Source: Bacillus sp. MM2020_1
GTDB taxonomy: Bacteria > Bacillota > Bacilli > Bacillales > Cytobacillaceae
Direction of reading: 5' to 3'
Assembly (NCBI GenBank): GCA_011250595.1
Contig: JAANMP010000021.1
Coordinates: 1-64,000 of the forward strand
DNA: 64,000 bases
Made by a program: the position numbers and the translations under genes. This document shows positions 53,596 through 62,816 of the stretch, one piece after another (within the stretch, counting starts at the first letter, position 1; every line of letters starts with the position of its first letter). The notes beneath the pieces are model-generated. The model was given only the letters and a program-made list of their open reading frames with translations, searched no databases and had not been told where the DNA came from.

Positions 53596-56232
53596 TTATT
53601 TTGCGTCAAACCATGTGGGTCCGTAGGCATAATCTACTTTTAATGGCACCTTTAATTCGAGGGCATTTTCCATCACGTCCGGGACTAACTTCTTCAAAAT
53701 TTCCAACTCGTCCTCAGGTGCTTCAAAAATCAATTCATCGTGTACTTGCAGTAAGAGACGCGTTTTTAAGCCTTTGTCCTTTAAGGCATCGTCCATGTCA
53801 ATCATAGCTTTTTTGATGATATCAGCAGCACTGCCCTGAATTGGAGTATTCATCGCTGTCCGTTCAGCAAAGCTTCTAATATTAAAATTACGAGCTGTTA
53901 TTTCCGGAAGGTACCTTCTTCGCTGCATCAAGGTGGAAACATAGCCCTTTTGTTTGGCCGAATGAATAATATCATCCATGTATTCTTTAACCCCTGGATA
54001 GGTATCCAGATATCGATTAATGAATTGACCAGCTTCCTTCCTTGTAATTCCTAACGATTGTGAAAGACCATAATCGCTGATTCCATACACAATTCCAAAG
54101 TTAACAGCCTTGGCCTGACGTCTCATATTGGAGGTTACCTCCTCTTTACTGACATGAAAAACCTCCATTGCCGTTTTTGTATGAATATCCAAGTCATCTT
54201 TGAAGGCCTGAATTAACTTTTTATCACCGGCAATATCTGCAAGGACACGCAGCTCAATCTGTGAATAATCTGCTGCAAATATGATCCAGCCTTCCTCTGA
54301 TGGAACAAAGGCTTGGCGAATTTTCCGCCCCTCTTCAAGCCGAATCGGGATATTTTGCAGGTTCGGGTCAATGGAACTCAATCTTCCAGTTGCCGTTAAG
54401 GTTTGTTGATATCTGGTATGGACTTTTCCCGTTTTCGGATTAATAACCTTTAGTAAACCCTCAATATAGGTCGATTGAAGTTTACCTAATTGTCTGTATA
54501 AGAGAATATGCTCGATGATTTCATGATCATCGGCTAATTTCTCTAGAACATCCGCTGAAGTGGAATAACCTGTTTTCGTTTTCTTTACCGAGGAAAGGTT
54601 TAATTTTTCAAATAAAATCACACCCAGCTGTTTTGGTGAGTTGATATTAAACTTTTCGCCTGCCAATTCACAAATTTTCTCTTCAATCTCAACGAGTCGG
54701 TCATTTAACTCCTTCCCCATTTTCTGAAGGCGCTCTTGTTCCACTTTGATTCCGCACGACTCCATATCAGCTAAAATAAGCGATAACGGCATTTCGAGCT
54801 CAGTAAATAATTCATATTGTTCATTTTTTCTTAATTCATTTTCTAGTTTTTCTTTTATATCGGACATTGCAAGACTTTTCCGAACAAGATGTTCTCCGAG
54901 CTTTGACGCTTCAGGGACTTTTCGTTTGGCGCCTTTCCCGTAAAACGATTCATCTGATTGGATATTATGTAAATCGAATCTTTTCGTAATAGCTGCTAGA
55001 TCTTCAATGTTATCTGAAGGGTTTATGATATAGGAAGCCATCAGAATATCAAAATCAGCCCCTTTTAGATGAATATCATGTCTTCTTAATGAAACCTCCG
55101 AACGCTTCGCATCATAAACTGTTTTCTTTTTACTCTCATCTTCCGCCCATTTTTTAAAAGCAGCCGATTGTAATGCTAGGTCGGTTGGCAAGTAGAAATG
55201 TCCGTTTTCATTGACAAGCGAGAAACCGATAATCTCTGCATAATGATAATTATCATCCAACATTTCAACGTAAAAATAATTGCTGTCTGCAAACAATTCC
55301 TCTGTTATTTCCGTTGGTATTTGAAACTCAATCTCTTCAAGTTCGTGCTCCTCTATCACATCTGGACCTTCTCCAAGCTTGGCCAATAACGTATGAAAGC
55401 CTAATTCTTTAAATAGTACTACTAATTTTTCGCGTATAAAGCCCTCGTAAGCAACGGTTTCTAAATCCACTTCAACAGGTGCTTGTCTTTCAATCGTAGC
55501 AAGTTCTTTGCTCATTATCGCTTGGTTCTTAAATTCTTCAAGCTTCTCCTTCAACTTATTGCCCGTAACTTGGTCAATCGAGTTTAATAAATTTTCAAGG
55601 GTTGAGAACTCCTTTAACAGCTTGATCGCTGTCTTTTCCCCCACCCCCGGGACACCAGGGATATTATCCGAAGGGTCCCCCATTAATCCTTTCATATCAA
55701 TGATTTGTTCGGGTGTTAGTCCATATTTTTCAGCCACATGTTCAGGGGTATATTCTTCAATATCCGTAATCCCTTTCCGAGTAATTCCGACTGTTGTAGA
55801 GGCTGAAGAGAGTTGGGTTAAATCTTTATCTCCTGAAATCACTTTTACTTCGAACCCATCCTCTTCTGCTGTTAATGAAAGGGTCCCGATGATATCGTCG
55901 GCCTCATAATTTTCAAGCTCATATCTGGAGATTCCATAGGCGTCAAGAAGGTCTCGGATAAAGGGAAATTGTTCGGATAATTCGGGCGGAGTTTTTTGCC
56001 TTCCACCTTTATATTCACTAAAGGTTTTATGACGAAAGGTCGTTTTCCCTGCATCAAACGCGACAAGTATATGTGTTGGCTTTTCATCTTCAAGAATTTT
56101 CATCAACATCATCGTAAATCCATAGACGGCATTCGTATGAATTCCTTTATCGTTATTAAGCAGAGGTAACGCAAAAAATGCTCGGTAAGCAATACTATTA
56201 CCGTCAATCAGGACAAGTTTCTTCTTTTCCAT
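53596..56232 (-). CDS. polA: DNA polymerase I
   Basis: The 878-residue repair and Okazaki-fragment polymerase has an N-terminal 5' nuclease (about 1-290, LLIDGNSIAYRAFFALPL-like start, GLMGDPSDNIPGVPGVGEKT). The 3'-5' exonuclease domain is degenerate, as is usual in Bacillus. The polymerase domain has motif A FAADYSQIELRVLA, motif B RRQAKAVNFGIVYGIS and motif C LLQVHDELIFEAP. It lies after phoR and before mutM, as in B. subtilis. Confidence 0.98.
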   Translation of the reverse strand: MEKKKLVLIDGNSIAYRAFFALPLLNNDKGIHTNAVYGFTMMLMKILEDEKPTHILVAFDAGKTTFRHKTFSEYKGGRQKTPPELSEQFPFIRDLLDAYGISRYELENYEADDIIGTLSLTAEEDGFEVKVISGDKDLTQLSSASTTVGITRKGITDIEEYTPEHVAEKYGLTPEQIIDMKGLMGDPSDNIPGVPGVGEKTAIKLLKEFSTLENLLNSIDQVTGNKLKEKLEEFKNQAIMSKELATIERQAPVEVDLETVAYEGFIREKLVVLFKELGFHTLLAKLGEGPDVIEEHELEEIEFQIPTEITEELFADSNYFYVEMLDDNYHYAEIIGFSLVNENGHFYLPTDLALQSAAFKKWAEDESKKKTVYDAKRSEVSLRRHDIHLKGADFDILMASYIINPSDNIEDLAAITKRFDLHNIQSDESFYGKGAKRKVPEASKLGEHLVRKSLAMSDIKEKLENELRKNEQYELFTELEMPLSLILADMESCGIKVEQERLQKMGKELNDRLVEIEEKICELAGEKFNINSPKQLGVILFEKLNLSSVKKTKTGYSTSADVLEKLADDHEIIEHILLYRQLGKLQSTYIEGLLKVINPKTGKVHTRYQQTLTATGRLSSIDPNLQNIPIRLEEGRKIRQAFVPSEEGWIIFAADYSQIELRVLADIAGDKKLIQAFKDDLDIHTKTAMEVFHVSKEEVTSNMRRQAKAVNFGIVYGISDYGLSQSLGITRKEAGQFINRYLDTYPGVKEYMDDIIHSAKQKGYVSTLMQRRRYLPEITARNFNIRSFAERTAMNTPIQGSAADIIKKAMIDMDDALKDKGLKTRLLLQVHDELIFEAPEDELEILKKLVPDVMENALELKVPLKVDYAYGPTWFDAK

Positions 56233-56252
56233 TTATATCCACCTTCCAAAAA

Positions 56253-57671
56253 TCATGTCAAATATTTATGTAATTCGATAATAAATTCGCTTCCTTCACC
56301 TATCTCACTTCTTACACTAATGTTCCCACGATGAGCTTCGACTAAATGTTTAACAATCGCTAATCCAAGGCCTGTCCCACCGGAGTTACGACTTCTGGCA
56401 CGGTCCACCCGGTAAAATCGTTCAAATATTCGAGGGATCTCTTCTTTACTAATTCCCACCCCCGAGTCCTTCACATGAATTCTTACGTTCTCACCGTGTT
56501 CGAGAAGGATAATTTTCACTTCTCCATCTACAGGGGTATAGGTAATTGCATTGGCGATTAAATTGATAAACACTTGTTTTAAGCGATCCAAATCACCATT
56601 GATTATCACTTGATTTTGCTTACAATAAAGTTCAAGCTTGATATTCTTTGCTTGTGCTTTTCCAGTAAGAATTGTAATCACTTCATTTAATAACACATGC
56701 AAATCTAGTTCTAGAATATTTAGTCTAAAGCCTTGCTGCTCTATTTTTGAAAGCTCCAACAGGTCTTGAATAAGGGTTTGCAGGCGATCACTCTCTTTTA
56801 AAATAATTGATAGAAATGCTTCCAACGTTTCTTTATTGTTCATGGCACCATCCATCAACGTTTCAGTAAATCCTTTAATAGAAGTAACAGGGGTTTTTAA
56901 TTCATGCGAAACATTGGCGACAAAATCCTTCCGCATTTGCTCGAGTTTTTTTATTTCTGTTATATCATGAAAAACAAGCAATACCCCTTTCCAAACATTA
57001 TTGGAGCCAATAATTGGGACACCATAAACGACAAAATACCTTCGTTCGATCAAAAAAGGCACAAGTAATTGTTCACTAACCTTCTTTTCAGTCCGAAAAA
57101 CCTCAGCAACTAAATGACAAATCTCCTCATAATCAATTACTTCATAATAGAGTTTATTTAAATAATCTGTTGGGTCTACATGAAAAATTTCAATGAACCC
57201 TTTATTGATTAAATTAATATAGCCGCGACTGTCAATTAGGACTAATCCTGCTCCCATATTCTCAATTAAAACACTAAGCCGGTCCTGTTGAATTTCCTGT
57301 GTCTTAACAAGCTCTTGGAGGTTTTCGGCCAGCATATTAATAGAAGACCCAAGCATGCCGGTCTCATCCAATCGATTTACTTTTGTTCGAGCACGGTAGT
57401 TTCCGTTTGCCAGTTCAATTGCTACCTCCGTAGCGGCTTCAATCGGTTTGGTATACTTTGAAGTGATTCGGATGCTTAGGGTAAAAATTATAACGATTGC
57501 GATTGCGAGGCAGATTGAAAGAATCCACAAGATTTCTATCTTAAGATGCTGATTTAGCGACTCAATGTAATAGCTATTAAAAAGTTGACCTAACAATATT
57601 CCTGATCCAACTAAAACTGCAATAATTAATAGGATTAGTGAAAGCAGCAGTCCTTTTCGGAATTTGGTCAT
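56253..57671 (-). CDS. phoR: Phosphate-regulon sensor histidine kinase PhoR, short extracellular loop
   Basis: This 472-residue kinase has two membrane helices (about 8-30 and 47-68) separated by only about 16 residues, then HAMP, a PAS domain (about 130-235), HisKA (VANVSHELKTPVTSIKGFTE) and HATPase (NLIANAITYTP, DSGVGI, GGTGLGLAIV). The B. subtilis protein is about 100 residues longer, with a folded extracytoplasmic domain between the helices that is missing here. The first codon overlaps the phoP stop (ATGA). It should phosphorylate PhoP under phosphate limitation. Confidence 0.94.
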   Translation of the reverse strand: MTKFRKGLLLSLILLIIAVLVGSGILLGQLFNSYYIESLNQHLKIEILWILSICLAIAIVIIFTLSIRITSKYTKPIEAATEVAIELANGNYRARTKVNRLDETGMLGSSINMLAENLQELVKTQEIQQDRLSVLIENMGAGLVLIDSRGYINLINKGFIEIFHVDPTDYLNKLYYEVIDYEEICHLVAEVFRTEKKVSEQLLVPFLIERRYFVVYGVPIIGSNNVWKGVLLVFHDITEIKKLEQMRKDFVANVSHELKTPVTSIKGFTETLMDGAMNNKETLEAFLSIILKESDRLQTLIQDLLELSKIEQQGFRLNILELDLHVLLNEVITILTGKAQAKNIKLELYCKQNQVIINGDLDRLKQVFINLIANAITYTPVDGEVKIILLEHGENVRIHVKDSGVGISKEEIPRIFERFYRVDRARSRNSGGTGLGLAIVKHLVEAHRGNISVRSEIGEGSEFIIELHKYLT

Positions 57672-58384
57672 TCTCCCTTCGGCTCCTCCAGTTTATAGCC
57701 CAAGCCCCGCATCGTTTTGATATAGGACGGCTTTTTTGTATCGACTTCGACTTTTTCTCTTAAATGCGATATATGTACATCCACAATTCTAGTATCTCCA
57801 GCAAAGTCATAATTCCAAACCGCACTAAGTAATTGATCACGAGTCAAAACGCGGCCTTTATTTTGCGCGAGATAAAGAAGCAATTCAAATTCCTTTAAGG
57901 TTAACTCCAAAAGCTGGTCGTTAAAATACGCTTCATATTTTTCAGGAATGATTTTTAAATTGGCTACCACTAGTTCTCCTGTTTCCTTTTCACTAGCATC
58001 TATCGCCTCAGGTTGGACTTGTGTCCTCCTAAGTATTGCTTTCACACGTGCAATTACTTCTCTTGGACTAAAGGGCTTAACCATATAATCATCTGCACCA
58101 AGCTCCAGACCCAATATTTTGTCGAGCTCGTCATCTTTTGCGGTTAACATTAAAATAGGAGTCATGATCCTCTTCTGACGGAGTTGCTTGCATACTTCCA
58201 TTCCATCCAATTTCGGCAGCATGAGGTCCAAAACAATAATATCAGGGTCTTGTGTCTCAGCAAGTTGTTTCCCTGCTTCACCATCCATGGCAGTAATCAC
58301 TTCATATCCCGCTTGCTCCAGATTATATTGGAGCAAAGTAACAATTGATTGTTCATCATCGACAACAAGAATTTTATTTTTCAT
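57668..58384 (-). CDS. phoP: Phosphate-regulon response regulator PhoP
   Basis: This 238-residue OmpR-family regulator has a receiver domain (KILVVDDEQSIVTLLQ, phosphorylated Asp in PDIIVLDLMLPKLDG, K in VKPFSPREVIARV). Its C-terminal winged helix has LTLKEFELLLYLAQNKGRVL, TRIVDVHISHLREKVE and IKTMRGLGYKLE. The ATG at 58384 has GGAGG five bases upstream. It is translationally coupled to phoR. The mdh-phoP neighbourhood is as in B. subtilis apart from the inserted NERD and MaoC genes. Confidence 0.96.
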   Translation of the reverse strand: MKNKILVVDDEQSIVTLLQYNLEQAGYEVITAMDGEAGKQLAETQDPDIIVLDLMLPKLDGMEVCKQLRQKRIMTPILMLTAKDDELDKILGLELGADDYMVKPFSPREVIARVKAILRRTQVQPEAIDASEKETGELVVANLKIIPEKYEAYFNDQLLELTLKEFELLLYLAQNKGRVLTRDQLLSAVWNYDFAGDTRIVDVHISHLREKVEVDTKKPSYIKTMRGLGYKLEEPKGE

Positions 58385-58585
58385 AATATCCTCCACTAAA
58401 TAAGTTACCTCCATTATAATAATAAATATTAAAATTTATCTAGTTTTACAAAACTTTAATATAAAACGGTTGTGCACTTCATACGATGTTAATTTTAAAA
58501 AAGTTACTCAAATAGTCACTTTTTTCGCCGAATTCTGTCACTAATTTTTATAAAATGAAGTGGTACACAAGAAAGGAAGTGGCGT

Positions 58586-59497
58586 ATGGCATACAAATCT
58601 CGGAAGGAATCTGATGAATTATTAATTCTAAGAATCCTAAACCGGCGAATGAGTTTAACCAGCGAGGAAAAACAGAATTATAAAAACAAGGAAAAAGGTT
58701 TTGAAGGTGAAGTTCAATTTGATTTATTAACAGAGAAACTTCAAAGTGAATGTATTGTTTTAAACGATTTGCTGCTTGAGGTTAATGGTTCAAAATTCCA
58801 AATTGATACTCTTATTATTTTTCAAGAGATTATTTACCTTATTGAAGTAAAAAATTATGAGGGTGACTTTCTTTTTAAATCTGACAGGCTTGAAAAGATT
58901 TCTGGTAAAGATTATAAAAATCCACTAGACCAACTGAAACACATCAAATTTTCACTCAGCCAATTACTGCATAATTTAGGATACAACATTCCCGTTGAGG
59001 GAACTATTGTGTTTATTAACCCCGAGTTTACAATGTATGAAGCGCCCCTAATAAAACCCATTGTTTATCATTCACAATTAATTCGTTTCATGAAAAAGTT
59101 AGAGATGATGCCCTCCAAACTAAACAGCCGGCAAAAGAAGATTGCTGACAAGCTAGTTTCCCTTCACCAGGTTGTTTCACCATATACCAGGTTACCACCT
59201 TATCTTTACGAAAAGATAAAAAAGGGAAATACTTGTGAGATATGCAATTCATTTAAGGTTACGGTTCCCACGGGGGCAAGGAAAGTTGTTTGTGTTGATT
59301 GTGGATATGAAGAGAGTTTTGAATCTGCTATTTTGCGCAATGTGGAAGAAATAAGGCTATTATTTCCTGATAAAAAAATAACGACTAACTTGGTATTTGA
59401 ATGGTGTGGAGATGTTGGATCTAAAAAAACGATTAAAAAATTGTTAATGAAAAACTATTGTTCCATTGGGAAGAAAAAATATACCTATTATGTTTGA
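58586..59497 (+). CDS. NERD-domain nuclease-like protein with zinc ribbon and helical C-terminus (copy 2)
   Basis: This 303-residue protein has the same plan as the product of 31835-32809. The NERD domain (about 38-140) has E42 in FEGEVQFD, D74 in FQIDTLII and E87/K89 in LIEVKNYEG. A zinc ribbon follows with C217, C220, C236 and C239 (NTCEICN, VVCVDCG). The last 55 residues (IRLLFPDKKITTNLVFEWCG) align with the C-terminus of copy 1. It stands alone between phoP and a MaoC-like gene, divergent from phoP, with AGGAAG before the ATG. Four 52 bp tandem repeats follow. Confidence 0.83.
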   Translation: MAYKSRKESDELLILRILNRRMSLTSEEKQNYKNKEKGFEGEVQFDLLTEKLQSECIVLNDLLLEVNGSKFQIDTLIIFQEIIYLIEVKNYEGDFLFKSDRLEKISGKDYKNPLDQLKHIKFSLSQLLHNLGYNIPVEGTIVFINPEFTMYEAPLIKPIVYHSQLIRFMKKLEMMPSKLNSRQKKIADKLVSLHQVVSPYTRLPPYLYEKIKKGNTCEICNSFKVTVPTGARKVVCVDCGYEESFESAILRNVEEIRLLFPDKKITTNLVFEWCGDVGSKKTIKKLLMKNYCSIGKKKYTYYV

Positions 59498-59534
59498 ATT
59501 GACTTTGAATGAACCATTTTTTGAAAAGACTGTT

Positions 59535-59742
59535 CTTATCGACCTGCACACGGGCTCATCACCCTTTTCAGGCTTTATGAAACGCTCTTATCAACCTGCT
59601 CGGGGGCGCGTCACCCTTTTCAGGCTTTATGAAACGCTCTTATCGACCTGTTCGCGGGCTCATCACCCTTTTTAGGCTTTATGAAACGCTCTTATCGACC
59701 TGCACCCGGGCTCATCACCCTGTTCAAGCTTTATGAATCGGT
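59535..59742. repeat. Four 52 bp tandem repeats downstream of NERD copy 2
   Basis: CTTATCGACCTG (CTTATCAACCTG in unit 2) begins each unit at 59535, 59587, 59639 and 59691, exactly 52 bp apart. Each unit also contains GGGCTCATCACCC (GGCGCGTCACCC in unit 2) and GGCTTTATGAA or close variants. Units are G/C-richer than the surroundings. 52 bp is close to five helical turns. The repeats end 50 bp before the MaoC-like gene stop. Confidence 0.92.
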
Positions 59743-59757
59743 CATTTTCTTTTTTAA

Positions 59758-59788
59758 CGTAAAAAGGGACTCCGAAGCATCCCTTTTT
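59758..59788 (-). terminator. Terminator of the MaoC-like gene
   Basis: AAAAAGGGA pairs with TCCCTTTTT around GTTCGG-like loop sequence just after the stop codon. Confidence 0.8.
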
Positions 59789-59792
59789 GCGT

Positions 59793-60269
59793 TTAGAAAT
59801 TATCCAACGTCTTCCCATGTATTTCCTCCAACCGATGGGGAGGACAAACTTTTAGCTTTCCCTGTATTACCGTCTCATTTTTTTCATTGGTTCCTACAAC
59901 ACTTATCACAATGGTATGTTCATCCCTTACTACTTCCACCACTTCAAACAAAAACTCGATGGTTCCGTAATGATAGACAGGCTTAGGAAACTCAATTTCT
60001 TGGCTTAAGATATGGCTCCCGGGACCAGGTAAGTATTTTGAGATGGCAGAGGTGATCATTCCCGTAAGCATTATACTAGGAACAATTGGTTTTTCAAATG
60101 GAGTCTGTGAAGCATAATCATGTTGAATATAGAGAGGGTTCGCATCATCTGTTAATCCTAAATAAAGGAGGATATCCTTGTCTTCTACCTTTTCAGTCAT
60201 AGACAATTTTTCACCAACTGTAATTTCTTCCATCTTACGGCCTAACTTTCTTTTTTTACCCAAAAGCAT
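59793..60269 (-). CDS. MaoC-like hot-dog dehydratase
   Basis: This protein of 158 residues has a single hot-dog domain and resembles MaoC-type (R)-enoyl-CoA hydratases. The central motif reads GLTDDANPLYIQHDYASQTP. In typical active hydratases the NP is followed by [IL]H.D, whereas here Tyr replaces that His and a His lies three residues on, so activity is uncertain. The ATG at 60269 has GGAGGT upstream. It lies between mdh and phoP and is probably a separate unit. Substrate unknown. Confidence 0.78.
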   Translation of the reverse strand: MLLGKKRKLGRKMEEITVGEKLSMTEKVEDKDILLYLGLTDDANPLYIQHDYASQTPFEKPIVPSIMLTGMITSAISKYLPGPGSHILSQEIEFPKPVYHYGTIEFLFEVVEVVRDEHTIVISVVGTNEKNETVIQGKLKVCPPHRLEEIHGKTLDNF

Positions 60270-60302
60270 ATACTCCACCTCCATTGTAAGCGATTTCAAA
60301 TA

Positions 60303-60345
60303 AATACAAAGAAATTCGGGGAACCCCTTGTAGCCCCGAATTTCT
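60303..60345 (-). terminator. citZ-icd-mdh terminator
   Basis: GAAATTCGGGG (60311-60321) pairs perfectly with CCCCGAATTTC (60334-60344), downstream of mdh. Confidence 0.85.
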
Positions 60346-60356
60346 CAATTATTCTT

Positions 60357-61295
60357 TTATGCTAATACTTGCATAACATTACGAACGGATTCCACTGATT
60401 TATCTAAGGCAGCTTTTTCGTCAGCAGTTAACTCAAGCTCGATTACTTTTTCAATACCATTGGCTCCAAGGATTGTTGGTACTCCTAGGTAGATGCCGTC
60501 GTAACCAAATTCGCCTTCAAGATACGCAATCGAAGGAAGAACACGACGTTGGTCTTTAAGGATTGCTTCACACATTTCGACTAAAGAAGCTGCAGGTGCA
60601 TAATAAGCACTTCCGTTACCGAGTAGGTTTACAATTTCTCCGCCGCCTTTTCTTGTGCGTTCTACGATCGCTTCCAAGCGGTCTTTAGGAATTAATGTTT
60701 CTAATGGAATACCACCTGCATAAGAGTAACGTACAAGTGGAACCATGTCATCACCGTGTCCACCTAATACGAAACCAGTAATGTCTTTAACAGAAAGGTT
60801 TAATTCTTGCGCTACAAATGTACGGAATCGCGCAGAATCAAGAACACCGGATTGACCAATTACACGGTTTTTAGGGAAGCCTGATTCTTTAAATACAGTG
60901 TATGTCATAGCGTCTACTGGGTTAGTTAAAACAAGAATCGTACAGTTTGGAGAATACTTCACAATCTCCTGTGTAACACTTCTCATAACCTTTTGGTTTG
61001 TTTGAACTAAATCATCACGGCTCATACCAGGTTTACGGGCAATACCAGCAGTAATCACCACGATATCTGAATCACGAGTATCTTCATAGTTGGAAGTACC
61101 AGTAATATTAGCGTCAAAGCCTTGTACCGGACTTGCTTCCAGCATGTCTAATGCCTTACCTTTTGTAGGATTTTCCATTGGAGCGATATCAACTAAAACT
61201 ACATCTCCAAGCTCCTTTTGTGCAAGTAAAAATGCCGTAGTTGCCCCAGTGAATCCTCCGCCGATTACAGAAACCTTTTTCCGTTTTAATGACAT
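60357..61295 (-). CDS. mdh: Malate dehydrogenase
   Basis: The enzyme oxidises malate to oxaloacetate with NAD+ in the TCA cycle. The 312-residue LDH-like protein has [19 protein letters not shown] with the acidic NAD-selective VVLVDIA. Also present are [20 protein letters not shown] with the substrate arginines and the catalytic His in [16 protein letters not shown]. It is last in citZ-icd-mdh, as in B. subtilis. The ATG has AAGGGGAG upstream. Confidence 0.98.
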   Translation of the reverse strand: MSLKRKKVSVIGGGFTGATTAFLLAQKELGDVVLVDIAPMENPTKGKALDMLEASPVQGFDANITGTSNYEDTRDSDIVVITAGIARKPGMSRDDLVQTNQKVMRSVTQEIVKYSPNCTILVLTNPVDAMTYTVFKESGFPKNRVIGQSGVLDSARFRTFVAQELNLSVKDITGFVLGGHGDDMVPLVRYSYAGGIPLETLIPKDRLEAIVERTRKGGGEIVNLLGNGSAYYAPAASLVEMCEAILKDQRRVLPSIAYLEGEFGYDGIYLGVPTILGANGIEKVIELELTADEKAALDKSVESVRNVMQVLA

Positions 61296-61397
61296 TATGA
61301 CTCTCCCCTTTGAACATATTTAATGTTTCAGTAGAATTTATAAAAAACAGTAAGGACTATTTATATTAACAGCCCTCACTGAACTTAACTTTCCTTC

Positions 61398-62666
61398 TTA
61401 CTCCATGTTCTTAATAAGCTCGTCACCAAATTCAGAAGTTTTCACTTCAGTTGCACCGTCCATTAGACGAGCAAAATCATATGTTACAACTTTGGAAGCA
61501 ATTGTTTTTTCAACTGATTTAATAACCATTGTAGCTGCTTCAGTCCAGCCTAGGTGCTCAAGCAATAACACACCCGACAAAATGACAGAAGAAGGGTTTA
61601 CTTTATCAAGACCTGCATACTTAGGTGCAGTACCGTGAGTGGCTTCAAAAATAGCATGTCCTGTTTCATAGTTGATGTTAGCGCCTGGTGCAATACCAAT
61701 ACCGCCTACTTGCGCTGCAAGTGCATCTGAAATGAAGTCTCCGTTCAAGTTCATTGTTGCTACAACATCAAACTCACGCGGACGTGTTAGAATTTGCTGT
61801 AAGAAAATATCAGCAATCGCGTCTTTTACAATAATTTTTCCTGTTGCTTCTGCATCCGCTTGAGCTTTGTTAGCTGCATCTGAACCTTGTTCTGCTTTAA
61901 TGCGGTCATATTGTGACCATGTGAATACTTTATCGCCGAATTCCTTCTCAGCAAGCTCGTAGCCCCAGTTTTTAAACGCGCCTTCAGTAAATTTCATGAT
62001 ATTACCTTTGTGCACGAGTGTAACGGATTTACGGCCTTCTTTAATCGCATAGTTAATTGCCGCACGTACGAGACGTGTTGTTCCTTCTTCAGAAACTGGT
62101 TTAATCCCGATTCCTGAAGTTTCAGGGAATCTGATTTTCTTAACACCCATTTCATTTTGTAGGAAATCAATGACCTTTTTCGCTGCCTCGGTGCCTTTTT
62201 CATATTCAATCCCAGCATAGATATCTTCAGTGTTTTCGCGGAAAATAACCATATCCGTATCTTGCGGGCGCTTAACTGGTGAAGGAACGCCTTCAAACCA
62301 TCTTACAGGACGTAAGCAGACAAACAAGTCTAATTCTTGACGTAGAGCAACGTTCAATGAACGAATTCCGCCGCCAACAGGAGTGGTTAATGGGCCTTTA
62401 ATGGCAAGTAAATACTCTCTAATTACGTCAAGTGTTTCACTTGGAAGCCATTCACCTGTTTGGTTAAATGCTTTTTCTCCAGCTAAAACTTCTTTCCATA
62501 CTATTTTGCGCTCACCTTTATATGCCTTTTCAACTGCTGCATTTAAAACGCGCTCAGAAGCAGCCCAAATATCTGGACCGATACCGTCCCCTTCGATAAA
62601 TGGGATGATTGGATTATTTGGTACGTTTAATACTCCGTTTGTAACCGTGATTTTTTCGCCTTGCAT
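61398..62666 (-). CDS. icd: Isocitrate dehydrogenase (NADP+)
   Basis: The enzyme converts isocitrate to 2-oxoglutarate. The 422-residue protein has [20 protein letters not shown], the regulatory/substrate serine region [46 protein letters not shown] and the NADP site [20 protein letters not shown]. The ATG at 62666 has AGGAGGAG upstream; a 26-codon upstream extension of the frame is not supported. It lies between citZ and mdh. Confidence 0.97.
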   Translation of the reverse strand: MQGEKITVTNGVLNVPNNPIIPFIEGDGIGPDIWAASERVLNAAVEKAYKGERKIVWKEVLAGEKAFNQTGEWLPSETLDVIREYLLAIKGPLTTPVGGGIRSLNVALRQELDLFVCLRPVRWFEGVPSPVKRPQDTDMVIFRENTEDIYAGIEYEKGTEAAKKVIDFLQNEMGVKKIRFPETSGIGIKPVSEEGTTRLVRAAINYAIKEGRKSVTLVHKGNIMKFTEGAFKNWGYELAEKEFGDKVFTWSQYDRIKAEQGSDAANKAQADAEATGKIIVKDAIADIFLQQILTRPREFDVVATMNLNGDFISDALAAQVGGIGIAPGANINYETGHAIFEATHGTAPKYAGLDKVNPSSVILSGVLLLEHLGWTEAATMVIKSVEKTIASKVVTYDFARLMDGATEVKTSEFGDELIKNME

Positions 62667-62742
62667 AGTTGATTCTCCTCCTATTATGTAAAAGAAATAT
62701 GAATAAAAGCTTTTTACAGCATAGTCCACCCTTTGTCCTATC

Positions 62743-62772
62743 AAAGGTTAGAGAGTTTAGTCTCTAACCTTT
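62743..62772. other. Perfect 12 bp hairpin between citZ and icd
   Basis: AAAGGTTAGAGA (62743-62754) pairs with TCTCTAACCTTT (62761-62772) around a six-base loop, 45 bp after the citZ stop. No proper T-run follows on the minus strand, so it may be a partial terminator or an mRNA-stabilising or processing site within the TCA operon. Confidence 0.6.
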
Positions 62773-62816
62773 TCATACATATCTATTAGACCAATTATTG
62801 AAACAAAAGTAAAATA

